Positions 32,319-39,175 of a DNA stretch of 46,014 bases are shown here, piece by piece. The first letter of the stretch is position 1, and each line of letters begins with the position of its first letter. This stretch comes from CAZZEX01 sp964653285 (GTDB lineage: Bacteria; Chloroflexota; Anaerolineae; B4-G1). The notes beneath the pieces were generated by a model, which was not told the origin of the DNA, did no database searches, and saw only the letters and a list, made by a program, of their open reading frames with translations. The translations under genes and the position numbers were made by a program. The DNA lies in contig CAZZEX010000034.1 in assembly GCA_964653285.1 (NCBI GenBank), positions 1 through 46,014 on the forward strand, given 5' to 3'.

Positions 32319-32548
32319 ATGAGTGACTCACGCGATATGATGTGGCAGGAAGTTGTCCAGGATGCACTCACGCAGATTGGCGGGATCGCGCATCCAGCAG
32401 AGCCCGCAAGTTCGAGACCGAGGCCCGAAAGTTGCCGTTCCGTGAAGCAGGAGACCAGCTATTATTCCGCTCGTATGCCGACCAGCTTGTGCTCTACGAC
32501 CTGGCCGTCCAGCACGTTGGGCTCCTGCAGGCGTTTCTAGGACAGTGA
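32319..32548 (+). pseudogene. Small frameshifted gene before addA, unknown
   Basis: The region begins with a plausible ORF (MSDSRDMMWQEVVQDALTQI) after the higA stop. Coding character then moves to another frame near 32390-32400, giving RKFETEARKLPFREAGDQ and LLFRSYADQLVLYDLAVQH. That second frame stops at 32546-32548, overlapping the GTG of addA by four bases, as a real upstream gene would. The pattern fits a small gene broken by one frameshift, either real or a sequencing error. The family is not recognised. Confidence 0.4.
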
Positions 32549-35500
32549 CGGTCTCCATCACTTCTCTGGAAGAGTACACCTCCGCCCAGCGGGCTGCCAT
32601 CGAAGACCATGGCCGCGCCCTCGTCGTCACCGCTGGCGCTGGCTCCGGCAAGACCCGCACTCTGGTCGGTCGCTACCTGGCCCTGCTGGAATCCGGCCTC
32701 CCCCTCCGCTCTATCGTCGCCATCACTTTCACCGACAAAGCGGCCCGCGAGATGCGCGCCCGCATCCGCACCGCCATCGAGGTCTGGCTTGGGCGGTGCG
32801 ATGACCCGGCGGAGCAGGCCCGCTGGGAGGAAGCCTTCGCCGCCTTGGACGGCGCCCGCATCGGCACCGTCCACGCCCTCTGCGCCGAGATTCTCCGCGC
32901 CCATCCCGCCGAGGCTCAGATAGACCCCGACTTTGACGTCCTGGACGAGAACCAGGCCGCCCTGCTAAAGGCCCGCGCCGTTGATGCCGCTCTGGCCTGG
33001 GCTGTCACAGCCCCCGAAGTGGTCTCCCTGTTCGAACGTTTGACCGAGTACCAATTGCGCCAGGCCCTCGCCACCCTGGTGGAGAAACGGTTGGACGCCG
33101 TCGCCGCCTTCGACGTTCTCGCTGGCGTCCCCCTGGCCCGCTGGTCCGATGCGCTGGCGGCCTGGTTCCACAAGCGGCTGGAGAATCCGGCCTGGACTGC
33201 CTCGCTGGACGAGTTAGCCCGTCTCCAGGCCCGCCGGCCCGACGACAAACTGGAGACCGCCCGCAGCGCAGTCCTGGCCCATTGGATCGAGGCCCGCGCT
33301 GCGCTGGAGGCCTGCGAGTGGGATGCTCTGCTCGGCATCCTCACGGCCCTGCGCGCTGCCATCTCCACCAGAGGGAGGAAGGATAACTGGGATGCCGACG
33401 ACCTGGCAGCGGCGAGGGAGGCGATGAAGGGCCTCCGCACCTACTTCGACGCCGTGCTCGTTCCCCTGGTGGACAAGAAGAGGCCGCTTTCCTGGACCTT
33501 GGACGAGCGGAGCGCCGATGCCCTCCCCTGTCTGCATCGCCTCTTCGACCGCGCCCTGGCGGAGTACGGCCGCCTCAAGGACGAGCGGCGTGCCCTCGAC
33601 TTCGACGACCTGGAGGCCGGGGCATTGGCTCTCCTCGTCCAAAACGGCGAGGTACGCGCCCGGTGGCAATCCGAGGTTCACGCCGTCCTGATGGACGAGT
33701 TCCAGGACACCAACAGCCGCCAGCAGCGCATCCTCTACGCCCTCAGTGGCTCCACGCAACACGCAACACGCGACACGCGCCCTGCTTCCATCTTCGTCGT
33801 CGGCGACAGCAAGCAGTCCATTTACAAGTTTCGCGGGGCGGACGTGACTGTATTCCGCCGCGTCCAGGCCGACATCGTTGCCATGGGGGGGCGGCACGTC
33901 CCCCTCGATCGCACCTTCCGTGCCCACGCTCCCCTGGTTGCCCTCGTCAACGACCTCCTGGCTCCCATCCTGGGAGAGGAGGACGACCCTGAGCGGCCCT
34001 ATGCCGTCTCCTTCGTCCCGCTGACCGCCCATCGGAAGGAGCACCGCCCCGGCATCCGCTCTCCTTACCTGGAACTGCATCTGGGGCTAGGAGAGAGCGC
34101 TGACGATGGGCGTGCTGCCGCTGCCGCAGCTCTGGCCCACCGCTTGCGTCAGTTGCACGATGGGGAAAATGTGGGCTGGGGAGAGGTCACGCTCCTTTTC
34201 CGCGCCGCCACCGGTTTCCCCACCTACGAGGACGCGCTGGAGCGAGCCGGCATTCCCTTCGTCACCGTCGCCGGGCGGGGATTCTACGACCGGCCGGAGG
34301 TGCGCGACCTGCTCAACGGCCTGGCCGCCCTGGCTGACCCCACCGATGACCTGGCATTGGCCGGGCTCCTGCGCTCCCCTGCCTTCGCTCTTACGGACGT
34401 CGCTCTCTACCTCTTGCGTTGGAGACCCGAAGTGGGGAGACAAGGAAACGGGAGAGCAAGGGGACCAAGGGGGCAAGGAGCCCATGCCTCTGTTTCTCCT
34501 TGTCCCCCTGTCTCCCTGTCCTCTTGTCCTCTTTGGGATGCCCTCCACGGTCCACTGGACCACCTGGGCCCCGACGACGCCGTCCGGGCACGATGGGCGC
34601 GGGAGGTCATCGCCGAACTCCACGGTCTGGCCGGGCGCACCACCGTCGGCGACCTGCTGGGGCGATTTCTGGACGGTACTCACTACCGGGCTGCCATGTA
34701 CCTGGCTGGCGGTCACCGGTTGTGCCGGAACGTGGACAAACTGTTGGCCGATGCCCATCGGAGCGGTCTGGTTAGCGTGGGTGAGTTTCTGGAATACGTC
34801 CAGTCCCTGCGCGACGTGGCCGCCCGCGAGGGGGAGGCCCCCGTTGAGGTTGAGGGAGCCATCCAGTTGATGACTGTCCATAAGGCCAAGGGGCTGGAGT
34901 TCCCCGTCGTTGTCATCGCCGACGCGGCCCACGCCGCCGCCGGCCCCCCGCAGCCTATTCTGGTCTCCTCCGACCTGGGCGTCGTGCTGAGGCTGAGAGA
35001 GGAAAAAGCCTTGCCGGCCATCTACCGATTGGCTTCCCTGCGCGACGCCGACCAGGAAGATGCAGAATCCCGGCGGCTCCTCTACGTCGCTGCCACCCGC
35101 GCCCAGGAGAAACTCATCGTCAGCGGGCACGTCAAAGCCAAGAGGGACAGCACCCTTCAACTGCGAGGCTGGCTGGCCTGGCTGGGGAAGGTCATCGGCC
35201 TCGACCAGGCCCAACTGCCCAACCCCATCACCGCACCGCTAACTCTCGACCTGGATTGGAACGGTGGCCCGCTGGCCTGTGTAGTGCACCCAGCCCAGGG
35301 AGAGCAGGAGACCAGGAAACCAGGTGTTCTCTCTCCCTCCCCTCGTCCCCTCGTCTCCTTGTTTCCTTGTCTCCCTGGCCTGATCGCACCGCTAACCTTC
35401 GACACCCCTGCTGGCGCTGACCCGAAGGTGCGGGAGCGGGAGAGCGACCCGCCGCCCCATGTCTGGCGCATCGTGCCTACAGCCCAGAAGCCCGAGGGCC

Positions 35501-35988
35501 CGGCCTGGGTCGTGGGCAGCCTGGTCCACACTGCCCTGTGCCACTGGCGCTTCCCGGATCAGCCCGGCCTGGAGGACTTCCTGCGCCCCTATGCTCTGCA
35601 GGCTGGCCTGGCCGATCCGGCGGAGATCCACCGCACCATCACCGGGGCCCGTCGTCTCCTGGCTCATTTCCAGGTACACTCCCTCTACGCTGAACTGGAT
35701 CGGGCCGAGCGGCATCACGAGTTGCCCTACACCGTCGAGGTAGATGGCGCTCCCAGGTATGGTATCGTAGATCTGCTGGCCCGACTCGACGCGGGGTGGA
35801 CGGTGGTCGAGTTCAAGACTGACGAATTGCGGGCCGGGGCAGACCTGGAGGCCCACAGCCGCAAGAAGGGATACGACAGACAGGTGGGGGAGTACGTTGC
35901 GGCAGTAACCGCTCTCCTGGGCAAACGTCCGCGCGCATTGCTGGTCTTCCTGAACGTGGGCGGACGGGTAAGAGCCGTCGCGGCTTGA
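32545..35988 (+). CDS. addA: AddA-like UvrD-family helicase/nuclease
   Basis: This 1147-residue protein is a superfamily 1A helicase. Walker A is TAGAGSGKTRT (K36), motif Ia AITFTDKAAREMR, motif II VLMDEFQDT, motif III VGDSKQSIYKFRG, motif V MTVHKAKGLEFPVVV and motif VI LLYVAATRAQEKL. The C-terminal domain from about residue 1065 is a RecB-type nuclease with GIVDLLARL and TVVEFKTDE. With AddB it forms the AddAB complex that unwinds and trims DNA ends for recombination. The GTG start overlaps the preceding ORF. Three repeat-derived inserts (33753-33780, 34432-34530, 35296-35382) lie in frame between helicase motifs or before the nuclease domain. Confidence 0.9.
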   Translation: MTVSITSLEEYTSAQRAAIEDHGRALVVTAGAGSGKTRTLVGRYLALLESGLPLRSIVAITFTDKAAREMRARIRTAIEVWLGRCDDPAEQARWEEAFAALDGARIGTVHALCAEILRAHPAEAQIDPDFDVLDENQAALLKARAVDAALAWAVTAPEVVSLFERLTEYQLRQALATLVEKRLDAVAAFDVLAGVPLARWSDALAAWFHKRLENPAWTASLDELARLQARRPDDKLETARSAVLAHWIEARAALEACEWDALLGILTALRAAISTRGRKDNWDADDLAAAREAMKGLRTYFDAVLVPLVDKKRPLSWTLDERSADALPCLHRLFDRALAEYGRLKDERRALDFDDLEAGALALLVQNGEVRARWQSEVHAVLMDEFQDTNSRQQRILYALSGSTQHATRDTRPASIFVVGDSKQSIYKFRGADVTVFRRVQADIVAMGGRHVPLDRTFRAHAPLVALVNDLLAPILGEEDDPERPYAVSFVPLTAHRKEHRPGIRSPYLELHLGLGESADDGRAAAAAALAHRLRQLHDGENVGWGEVTLLFRAATGFPTYEDALERAGIPFVTVAGRGFYDRPEVRDLLNGLAALADPTDDLALAGLLRSPAFALTDVALYLLRWRPEVGRQGNGRARGPRGQGAHASVSPCPPVSLSSCPLWDALHGPLDHLGPDDAVRARWAREVIAELHGLAGRTTVGDLLGRFLDGTHYRAAMYLAGGHRLCRNVDKLLADAHRSGLVSVGEFLEYVQSLRDVAAREGEAPVEVEGAIQLMTVHKAKGLEFPVVVIADAAHAAAGPPQPILVSSDLGVVLRLREEKALPAIYRLASLRDADQEDAESRRLLYVAATRAQEKLIVSGHVKAKRDSTLQLRGWLAWLGKVIGLDQAQLPNPITAPLTLDLDWNGGPLACVVHPAQGEQETRKPGVLSPSPRPLVSLFPCLPGLIAPLTFDTPAGADPKVRERESDPPPHVWRIVPTAQKPEGPAWVVGSLVHTALCHWRFPDQPGLEDFLRPYALQAGLADPAEIHRTITGARRLLAHFQVHSLYAELDRAERHHELPYTVEVDGAPRYGIVDLLARLDAGWTVVEFKTDELRAGADLEAHSRKKGYDRQVGEYVAAVTALLGKRPRALLVFLNVGGRVRAVAA
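33753..33780. repeat. Four 7-bp units inside addA
   Basis: CACGCAA, CACGCAA, CACGCGA, CACGCGC, read as STQHATRDTRPA between motifs II and III, where helicases normally have a tight loop. Confidence 0.7.
34432..34530. repeat. Imperfect inverted repeat of GGGGACAA-like units inside addA
   Basis: The left arm is built from GGGGAGACAAGG-type units and the right arm from CTTGTCCCCCTGTCTCC-type units. It adds about 33 residues (GRARGPRGQGAHASVSPCPP and on) between helicase motifs. Confidence 0.6.
35296..35382. repeat. Second inverted repeat of the same kind in addA
   Basis: CAGGAGACCAGGAAACCAGG and CTTGTTTCCTTGTCTCCCTGG are imperfectly complementary. The coded segment (VLSPSPRPLVSLFPCLPG) precedes the nuclease domain. 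A related C/T arm alone occurs at 28669-28706 in addB. Confidence 0.55.
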
Positions 35989-36013
35989 CATCCCCGTCGA
36001 ATTGTGGTAAAAT
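35985..36013 (+). promoter_or_regulatory. Promoter of the polysaccharide-locus regulator
   Basis: TTGACA (35985-35990) overlaps the addA stop; after 17 bases comes TAAAAT (36008-36013). TTGACATCCCC is identical to the start of the hicBA promoter at 18460. Confidence 0.75.
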
Positions 36014-36028
36014 TCAGTTGCTGAATTT
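36010..36028. promoter_or_regulatory. Inverted-repeat operator at the regulator promoter
   Basis: AAATTCAG, TTG, CTGAATTT is a perfect 8-bp inverted repeat covering the end of the -10 and the start site. A further TGAATTT half site follows at 36036-36042. It is placed for autoregulation by the winged-helix protein that follows. Confidence 0.6.
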
Positions 36029-36045
36029 CAACTCGTGAATTTTGA

Positions 36046-36528
36046 ATGCAACCAATGTCGGAAGTAGAGCGCCAACTACGCATCCTGGAGGTCCTGGAGC
36101 AGACCCCGGAGACCACTCAGGCCAGCCTGGCCGCCCAGTTGGGCGTGGCCGTAGGCAGCGTCAACTGGTACCTCAAGCGGCTGATCCGCAAAGGGTACGT
36201 CAAGGCGACGAAGATGGAGCGCCGCCGGCTGAAGTACTTCGTCACACCCCAGGGGCTGGCCCTCAAGGCGCGGCTCACGTCGCAGTACATGGAAGTTTCA
36301 CTGCGGGTCTACCGGGAGTTGCGCCAGGCAGCGCGGGAGACGCTGGCCCAGGTGCGCAGCAAGGGCTATGTGGCGGTCAGGGCTGATAGCAAGGACGAGG
36401 CGATGGGGATATTCCGCCTGACTTGTCTAGAAGAAGGTGTGCCTGTCGAGAAGTCCCCTTCCTCATCGCTCCCGGAAGTATGGGCAGAGGGAACAGGATT
36501 TGTGGTGGAGTGGCCGGCGGAGAAGTGA
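36046..36528 (+). CDS. Winged helix-turn-helix regulator, EPS-associated MarR-like
   Basis: This 160-residue protein has an N-terminal winged-helix domain: ERQLRILEVLEQTPETTQAS, then AAQLGVAVGSVNWYLKRLI and the wing RKGYVKATKMERRR. This matches the MarR-like regulators commonly found at the head of exopolysaccharide loci. The C-terminal half (about 85-160) reads like a small sensor or dimer domain, with KGYVAVRADSKDEAMGIFRL. The ATG at 36046 has no visible ribosome site; a second ATG is nine bases later. The promoter contains a perfect inverted repeat of AAATTCAG, a likely self-operator. It probably controls the downstream sugar-transferase genes, although a toxin-antitoxin pair now lies between. 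Confidence 0.78.
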   Translation: MQPMSEVERQLRILEVLEQTPETTQASLAAQLGVAVGSVNWYLKRLIRKGYVKATKMERRRLKYFVTPQGLALKARLTSQYMEVSLRVYRELRQAARETLAQVRSKGYVAVRADSKDEAMGIFRLTCLEEGVPVEKSPSSSLPEVWAEGTGFVVEWPAEK

Positions 36529-36617
36529 CCGGGGGAGACGAACCGGGTCACCGGCTCCACACTGGAGTGCATCCTGGCAGGTGACGCACCACAGGGCCGC
36601 GTGCCGGAGTTGTGAGA

Positions 36618-36992
36618 ATGGAAGAAAGCCACGTGGTGGATGAGTTCGCCCCCTACATCGCCGGGCTGGTGCGGCGCGAACGAGCCCGCCGGCGGCGGAT
36701 GCGTAAGCGGGCTGTGCAGGCACTGGAAGCGGCGCGGATCGCCGCCGACCTTCTGCGCCGGCACTACGGCGCGACGCGGGTGCGCCTCTTCGGCTCCGTC
36801 TTGTACCCGGAGCAGTTCCACGAGCGCTCGGACGTGGACCTGGCAGTGGAGGGGTTGTCGCCACAGGACTGCTTAAGCGCCTGGGCATTGGTCAATGGCC
36901 CAGGCAGCGAGTTCGGGGTAGACTTGGTGGAGCCCGGTGATTGCAGTCCATATATCTGGGAAGCTGTCGAGCGCGAAGGAGTTGACGTATGA
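36618..36992 (+). CDS. MNT-type minimal nucleotidyltransferase (antitoxin)
   Basis: From the ATG at 36618 (GGAG eight bases upstream; an in-frame GTG lies six bases earlier) the protein has 124 residues. The nucleotidyltransferase motif is G59-S60, an 11-residue gap, then D72-V-D74 (SDVDLAVEG), plus a third acidic residue in FGVDLVE. An unusual arginine-rich helix (RRERARRRRMRKR) precedes the domain. MNT proteins AMPylate their partner HepT toxin and so silence it. The stop overlaps the HepT ATG by four bases (ATGA). Confidence 0.82.
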   Translation: MEESHVVDEFAPYIAGLVRRERARRRRMRKRAVQALEAARIAADLLRRHYGATRVRLFGSVLYPEQFHERSDVDLAVEGLSPQDCLSAWALVNGPGSEFGVDLVEPGDCSPYIWEAVEREGVDV

Positions 36993-37489
36993 TCCCGTCT
37001 TATCTTCTGCTACGGCAGCAAATTGCAAACGAAATGGCCAATGTCGAGCGTGCCATTGCGCACGCGGAACGATCAATGGCCGGGGCCCGACGGCACCCTG
37101 CCGATCAGGACGTCTACGTCGAATCGGTTGCCCTGAATCTCCAGAGCATCTATACCGGCATCGAACGCATCTTCCGAGTCGTTGCGGAACGGGTCGAACG
37201 AAGCGTACCAGCGGGCGAACGCTGGCATACCGACCTGTTGACCCAGATGAGCCTGGAACTGCCCGACCTACGGCCAGCCGTCATCCGTACGACGACGCGG
37301 GATGACCTGGACGACTATCGTTCGTTCCGTCATCGTATTCGTCACGTTTACACCTATCACGTTGACCCGGCGAAGGTGGCGGCACTGGTAGACCGTCTTC
37401 CCGACGTATGGGCAGCGGTGAAGCAGGATATCGAGCGCTTCCTGGCTTTTCTGGACGCCGTCGCGCAAGCGGAGGTGGAGGAAGAGTGA
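36989..37489 (+). CDS. HepT-like toxin (HEPN ribonuclease)
   Basis: This 166-residue all-helical protein carries the HEPN motif RX4HXY as R114, H119, Y121 within RSFRHRIRHVYTYHV. HepT toxins are ribonucleases of the HEPN superfamily, paired with MNT antitoxins. The tyrosine of the motif is the usual AMPylation target. The N-terminal helix QIANEMANVERAIAHAERSM and central SIYTGIERIFRVVAERV fit the four-helix HEPN bundle. It ends eight bases before the sugar transferase, so the pair is inserted in the polysaccharide operon. Confidence 0.82.
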   Translation: MIPSYLLLRQQIANEMANVERAIAHAERSMAGARRHPADQDVYVESVALNLQSIYTGIERIFRVVAERVERSVPAGERWHTDLLTQMSLELPDLRPAVIRTTTRDDLDDYRSFRHRIRHVYTYHVDPAKVAALVDRLPDVWAAVKQDIERFLAFLDAVAQAEVEEE

Positions 37490-37496
37490 TGGTGTT

Positions 37497-38138
37497 GTGG
37501 AAAAGATGATACACATTCACACTCTGAAAATCACCTTCGACAAGGTGGTGGCTTTGCTTGCCATCCTCGTACTCACACCGCTGCTCGTACTGATTGCGTT
37601 GGTCATCAAGATCAACGGTTGGCTGCACTCCGAGGACCGGGGGCCTGTACTCTACAAAGAGGCCCGGATTAGCCAGGACCGCGTCTTTAACCTGTACAAA
37701 TTCAGAGTGCTCAAGACGGCAGTGATCGAAGCGGCCAGGCAGGAGAAAGGGTATGATCACGCCAAGCCTTTGGAAGGACGTGACGAGAACAAGACGCGGG
37801 TGGGCCGCTGGTTGCAGTGTTGGTATCTCGATGAACTCCCGCAACTGTTCAACGTTCTGAAGGGCGACCTGAGTCTGGTTGGTCCCCGGCCGTGGCCTGT
37901 GCCAGCATACGAGGCAGAAATCGCACAGGGCATCTATCGCAAACGGCTCCTTCGGCCGGGGCTGACGGGGCTGGTGCAGGCACATAAAGATGAATTGAGC
38001 GCGATGGGCGGCGACCGTGTGCTGGATGAGACCTACATCGAGGCCTGCCGCACCCTCGGCTCCGTGCGGCTGTTGCTGTTCGACCTGCGCGTGATCGTGG
38101 ACACCTTCAGGATTCTTGTCAAGGGGCAGGGGCTGTAA
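37497..38138 (+). CDS. Initiating sugar-phosphate transferase (PglC/WbaP C-terminal type)
   Basis: This 213-residue monotopic phosphoglycosyltransferase has an N-terminal membrane helix (VVALLAILVLTPLLVLIALVI), a FNLYKFRVLKT block, the catalytic WYLDELPQLFNVLKG and GDLSLVGPRPWPVP. It transfers a sugar-1-phosphate from a nucleotide sugar to polyprenyl phosphate, the first step in making a lipid-linked glycan. The GTG at 37497 has GGAGGAAGAG upstream; the ATG at 37506 is an alternative. It is followed by an epimerase and an ABC transporter, consistent with building and exporting the glycan unit. Confidence 0.88.
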   Translation: MEKMIHIHTLKITFDKVVALLAILVLTPLLVLIALVIKINGWLHSEDRGPVLYKEARISQDRVFNLYKFRVLKTAVIEAARQEKGYDHAKPLEGRDENKTRVGRWLQCWYLDELPQLFNVLKGDLSLVGPRPWPVPAYEAEIAQGIYRKRLLRPGLTGLVQAHKDELSAMGGDRVLDETYIEACRTLGSVRLLLFDLRVIVDTFRILVKGQGL

Positions 38139-38169
38139 CGGAATGGGCCGGGGGCAGAAGTAGGGGATG

Positions 38170-38225
38170 GTGCAGAATGCAAGGTGCAGGATGCAAGATG
38201 TAGGATGCAAGATGTAGGATGCAGG
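38170..38225. repeat. Eight degenerate 7-bp units before the epimerase
   Basis: Units are variants of ATGCAAG, ATGTAGG and GTGCAGG. The last unit supplies a false in-frame ATG at 38219, so the start was moved to 38231. Confidence 0.8.
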
Positions 38226-38230
38226 GAGCC

Positions 38231-39172
38231 ATGGCATTGTATCTCGTGACCGGAGGGGGGGGCTTCATTGGATCGCACACCGTTGAGGAACTACTCAGAC
38301 GCGGCGCATCCGTGCGGGTGCTGGACAATTTCTCGACCGGCAAGCGCGAGAACTTACGGGAGGCACTGCCCCACATTGATCTGATTGAAGGGGACATCGC
38401 CGATCTGGAAACGGTGAGGCAGGCTATGGAGGGGGTGGTGTACGTTCTACACCTGGCCGCCCTGCCTTCGGTGCCCCGTTCTGTGGCCGATCCCCTGGCA
38501 TCTAACCAGGCCAACGTAATTGGCACGCTCAACGTGCTCGTCGTGGCCCGTGACACTGGCGTGCGGCGGGTGGTGTATGCCTCCTCGTCGTCCGTTTACG
38601 GCGATAACCCGACCTTGCCCAAGCGAGAGGAGATGTCCACTGTCCCTCTTTCGCCCTACGCCGTGTCCAAACTGGCTGGAGAACACTACTGTCGCGCTTT
38701 CTACCACGTGTACGGTCTGCCCACGGTGGCACTGCGCTACTTCAATGTGTTCGGCCCGCGCCAGGACCCGGCCTCCCAATATGCAGCAGCCATCCCAAAA
38801 TTCGTCGTGGCTATGCTGCGCGGCGAGCCGCCGACCATCTACGGCGACGGGTATCAGTCGCGGGATTTCACCTACGTCGCCAACGTCGTCCAGGCTAACC
38901 TGCTGGCCTGCGAGAGTCCTGATGGAGTGGGAGGGGTGTTCAACGTCGGTTGCGGAGAACAGCATACGCTTCTCGAGTTGATATCCCATCTATGTCAGAT
39001 CCTGGGCACGACCATCGAGCCGCAGTTCACCGACCCCCGCCCTGGCGACGTGCGCCACTCGCAAGCCGACATCAGCCAAATTCAGCGCACAACAGGGTAC
39101 CAGCCTGACGTTGGTTTCTACGAGGGGCTGGAACGCACGGTGGCGTGGTGCCGGCAGCATCAGGTTGGATAG
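38231..39172 (+). CDS. NAD-dependent nucleotide-sugar 4-epimerase/dehydratase (extended SDR)
   Basis: From the ATG at 38231 the protein has 313 residues. It shows the extended SDR pattern: NAD-binding VTGGGGFIGSH at the N-terminus, YASSSSVYGD, catalytic Y143-x3-K147 in YAVSKLAGEHY, and RYFNVFGPRQDP. This is close to the UDP-N-acetylhexosamine 4-epimerase (WbpP/GalE-like) group. It would make the sugar nucleotide for the adjacent transferase or for branch sugars. It is followed after three bases by the ABC transporter. Confidence 0.87.
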   Translation: MALYLVTGGGGFIGSHTVEELLRRGASVRVLDNFSTGKRENLREALPHIDLIEGDIADLETVRQAMEGVVYVLHLAALPSVPRSVADPLASNQANVIGTLNVLVVARDTGVRRVVYASSSSVYGDNPTLPKREEMSTVPLSPYAVSKLAGEHYCRAFYHVYGLPTVALRYFNVFGPRQDPASQYAAAIPKFVVAMLRGEPPTIYGDGYQSRDFTYVANVVQANLLACESPDGVGGVFNVGCGEQHTLLELISHLCQILGTTIEPQFTDPRPGDVRHSQADISQIQRTTGYQPDVGFYEGLERTVAWCRQHQVG

Positions 39173-39175
39173 GTA

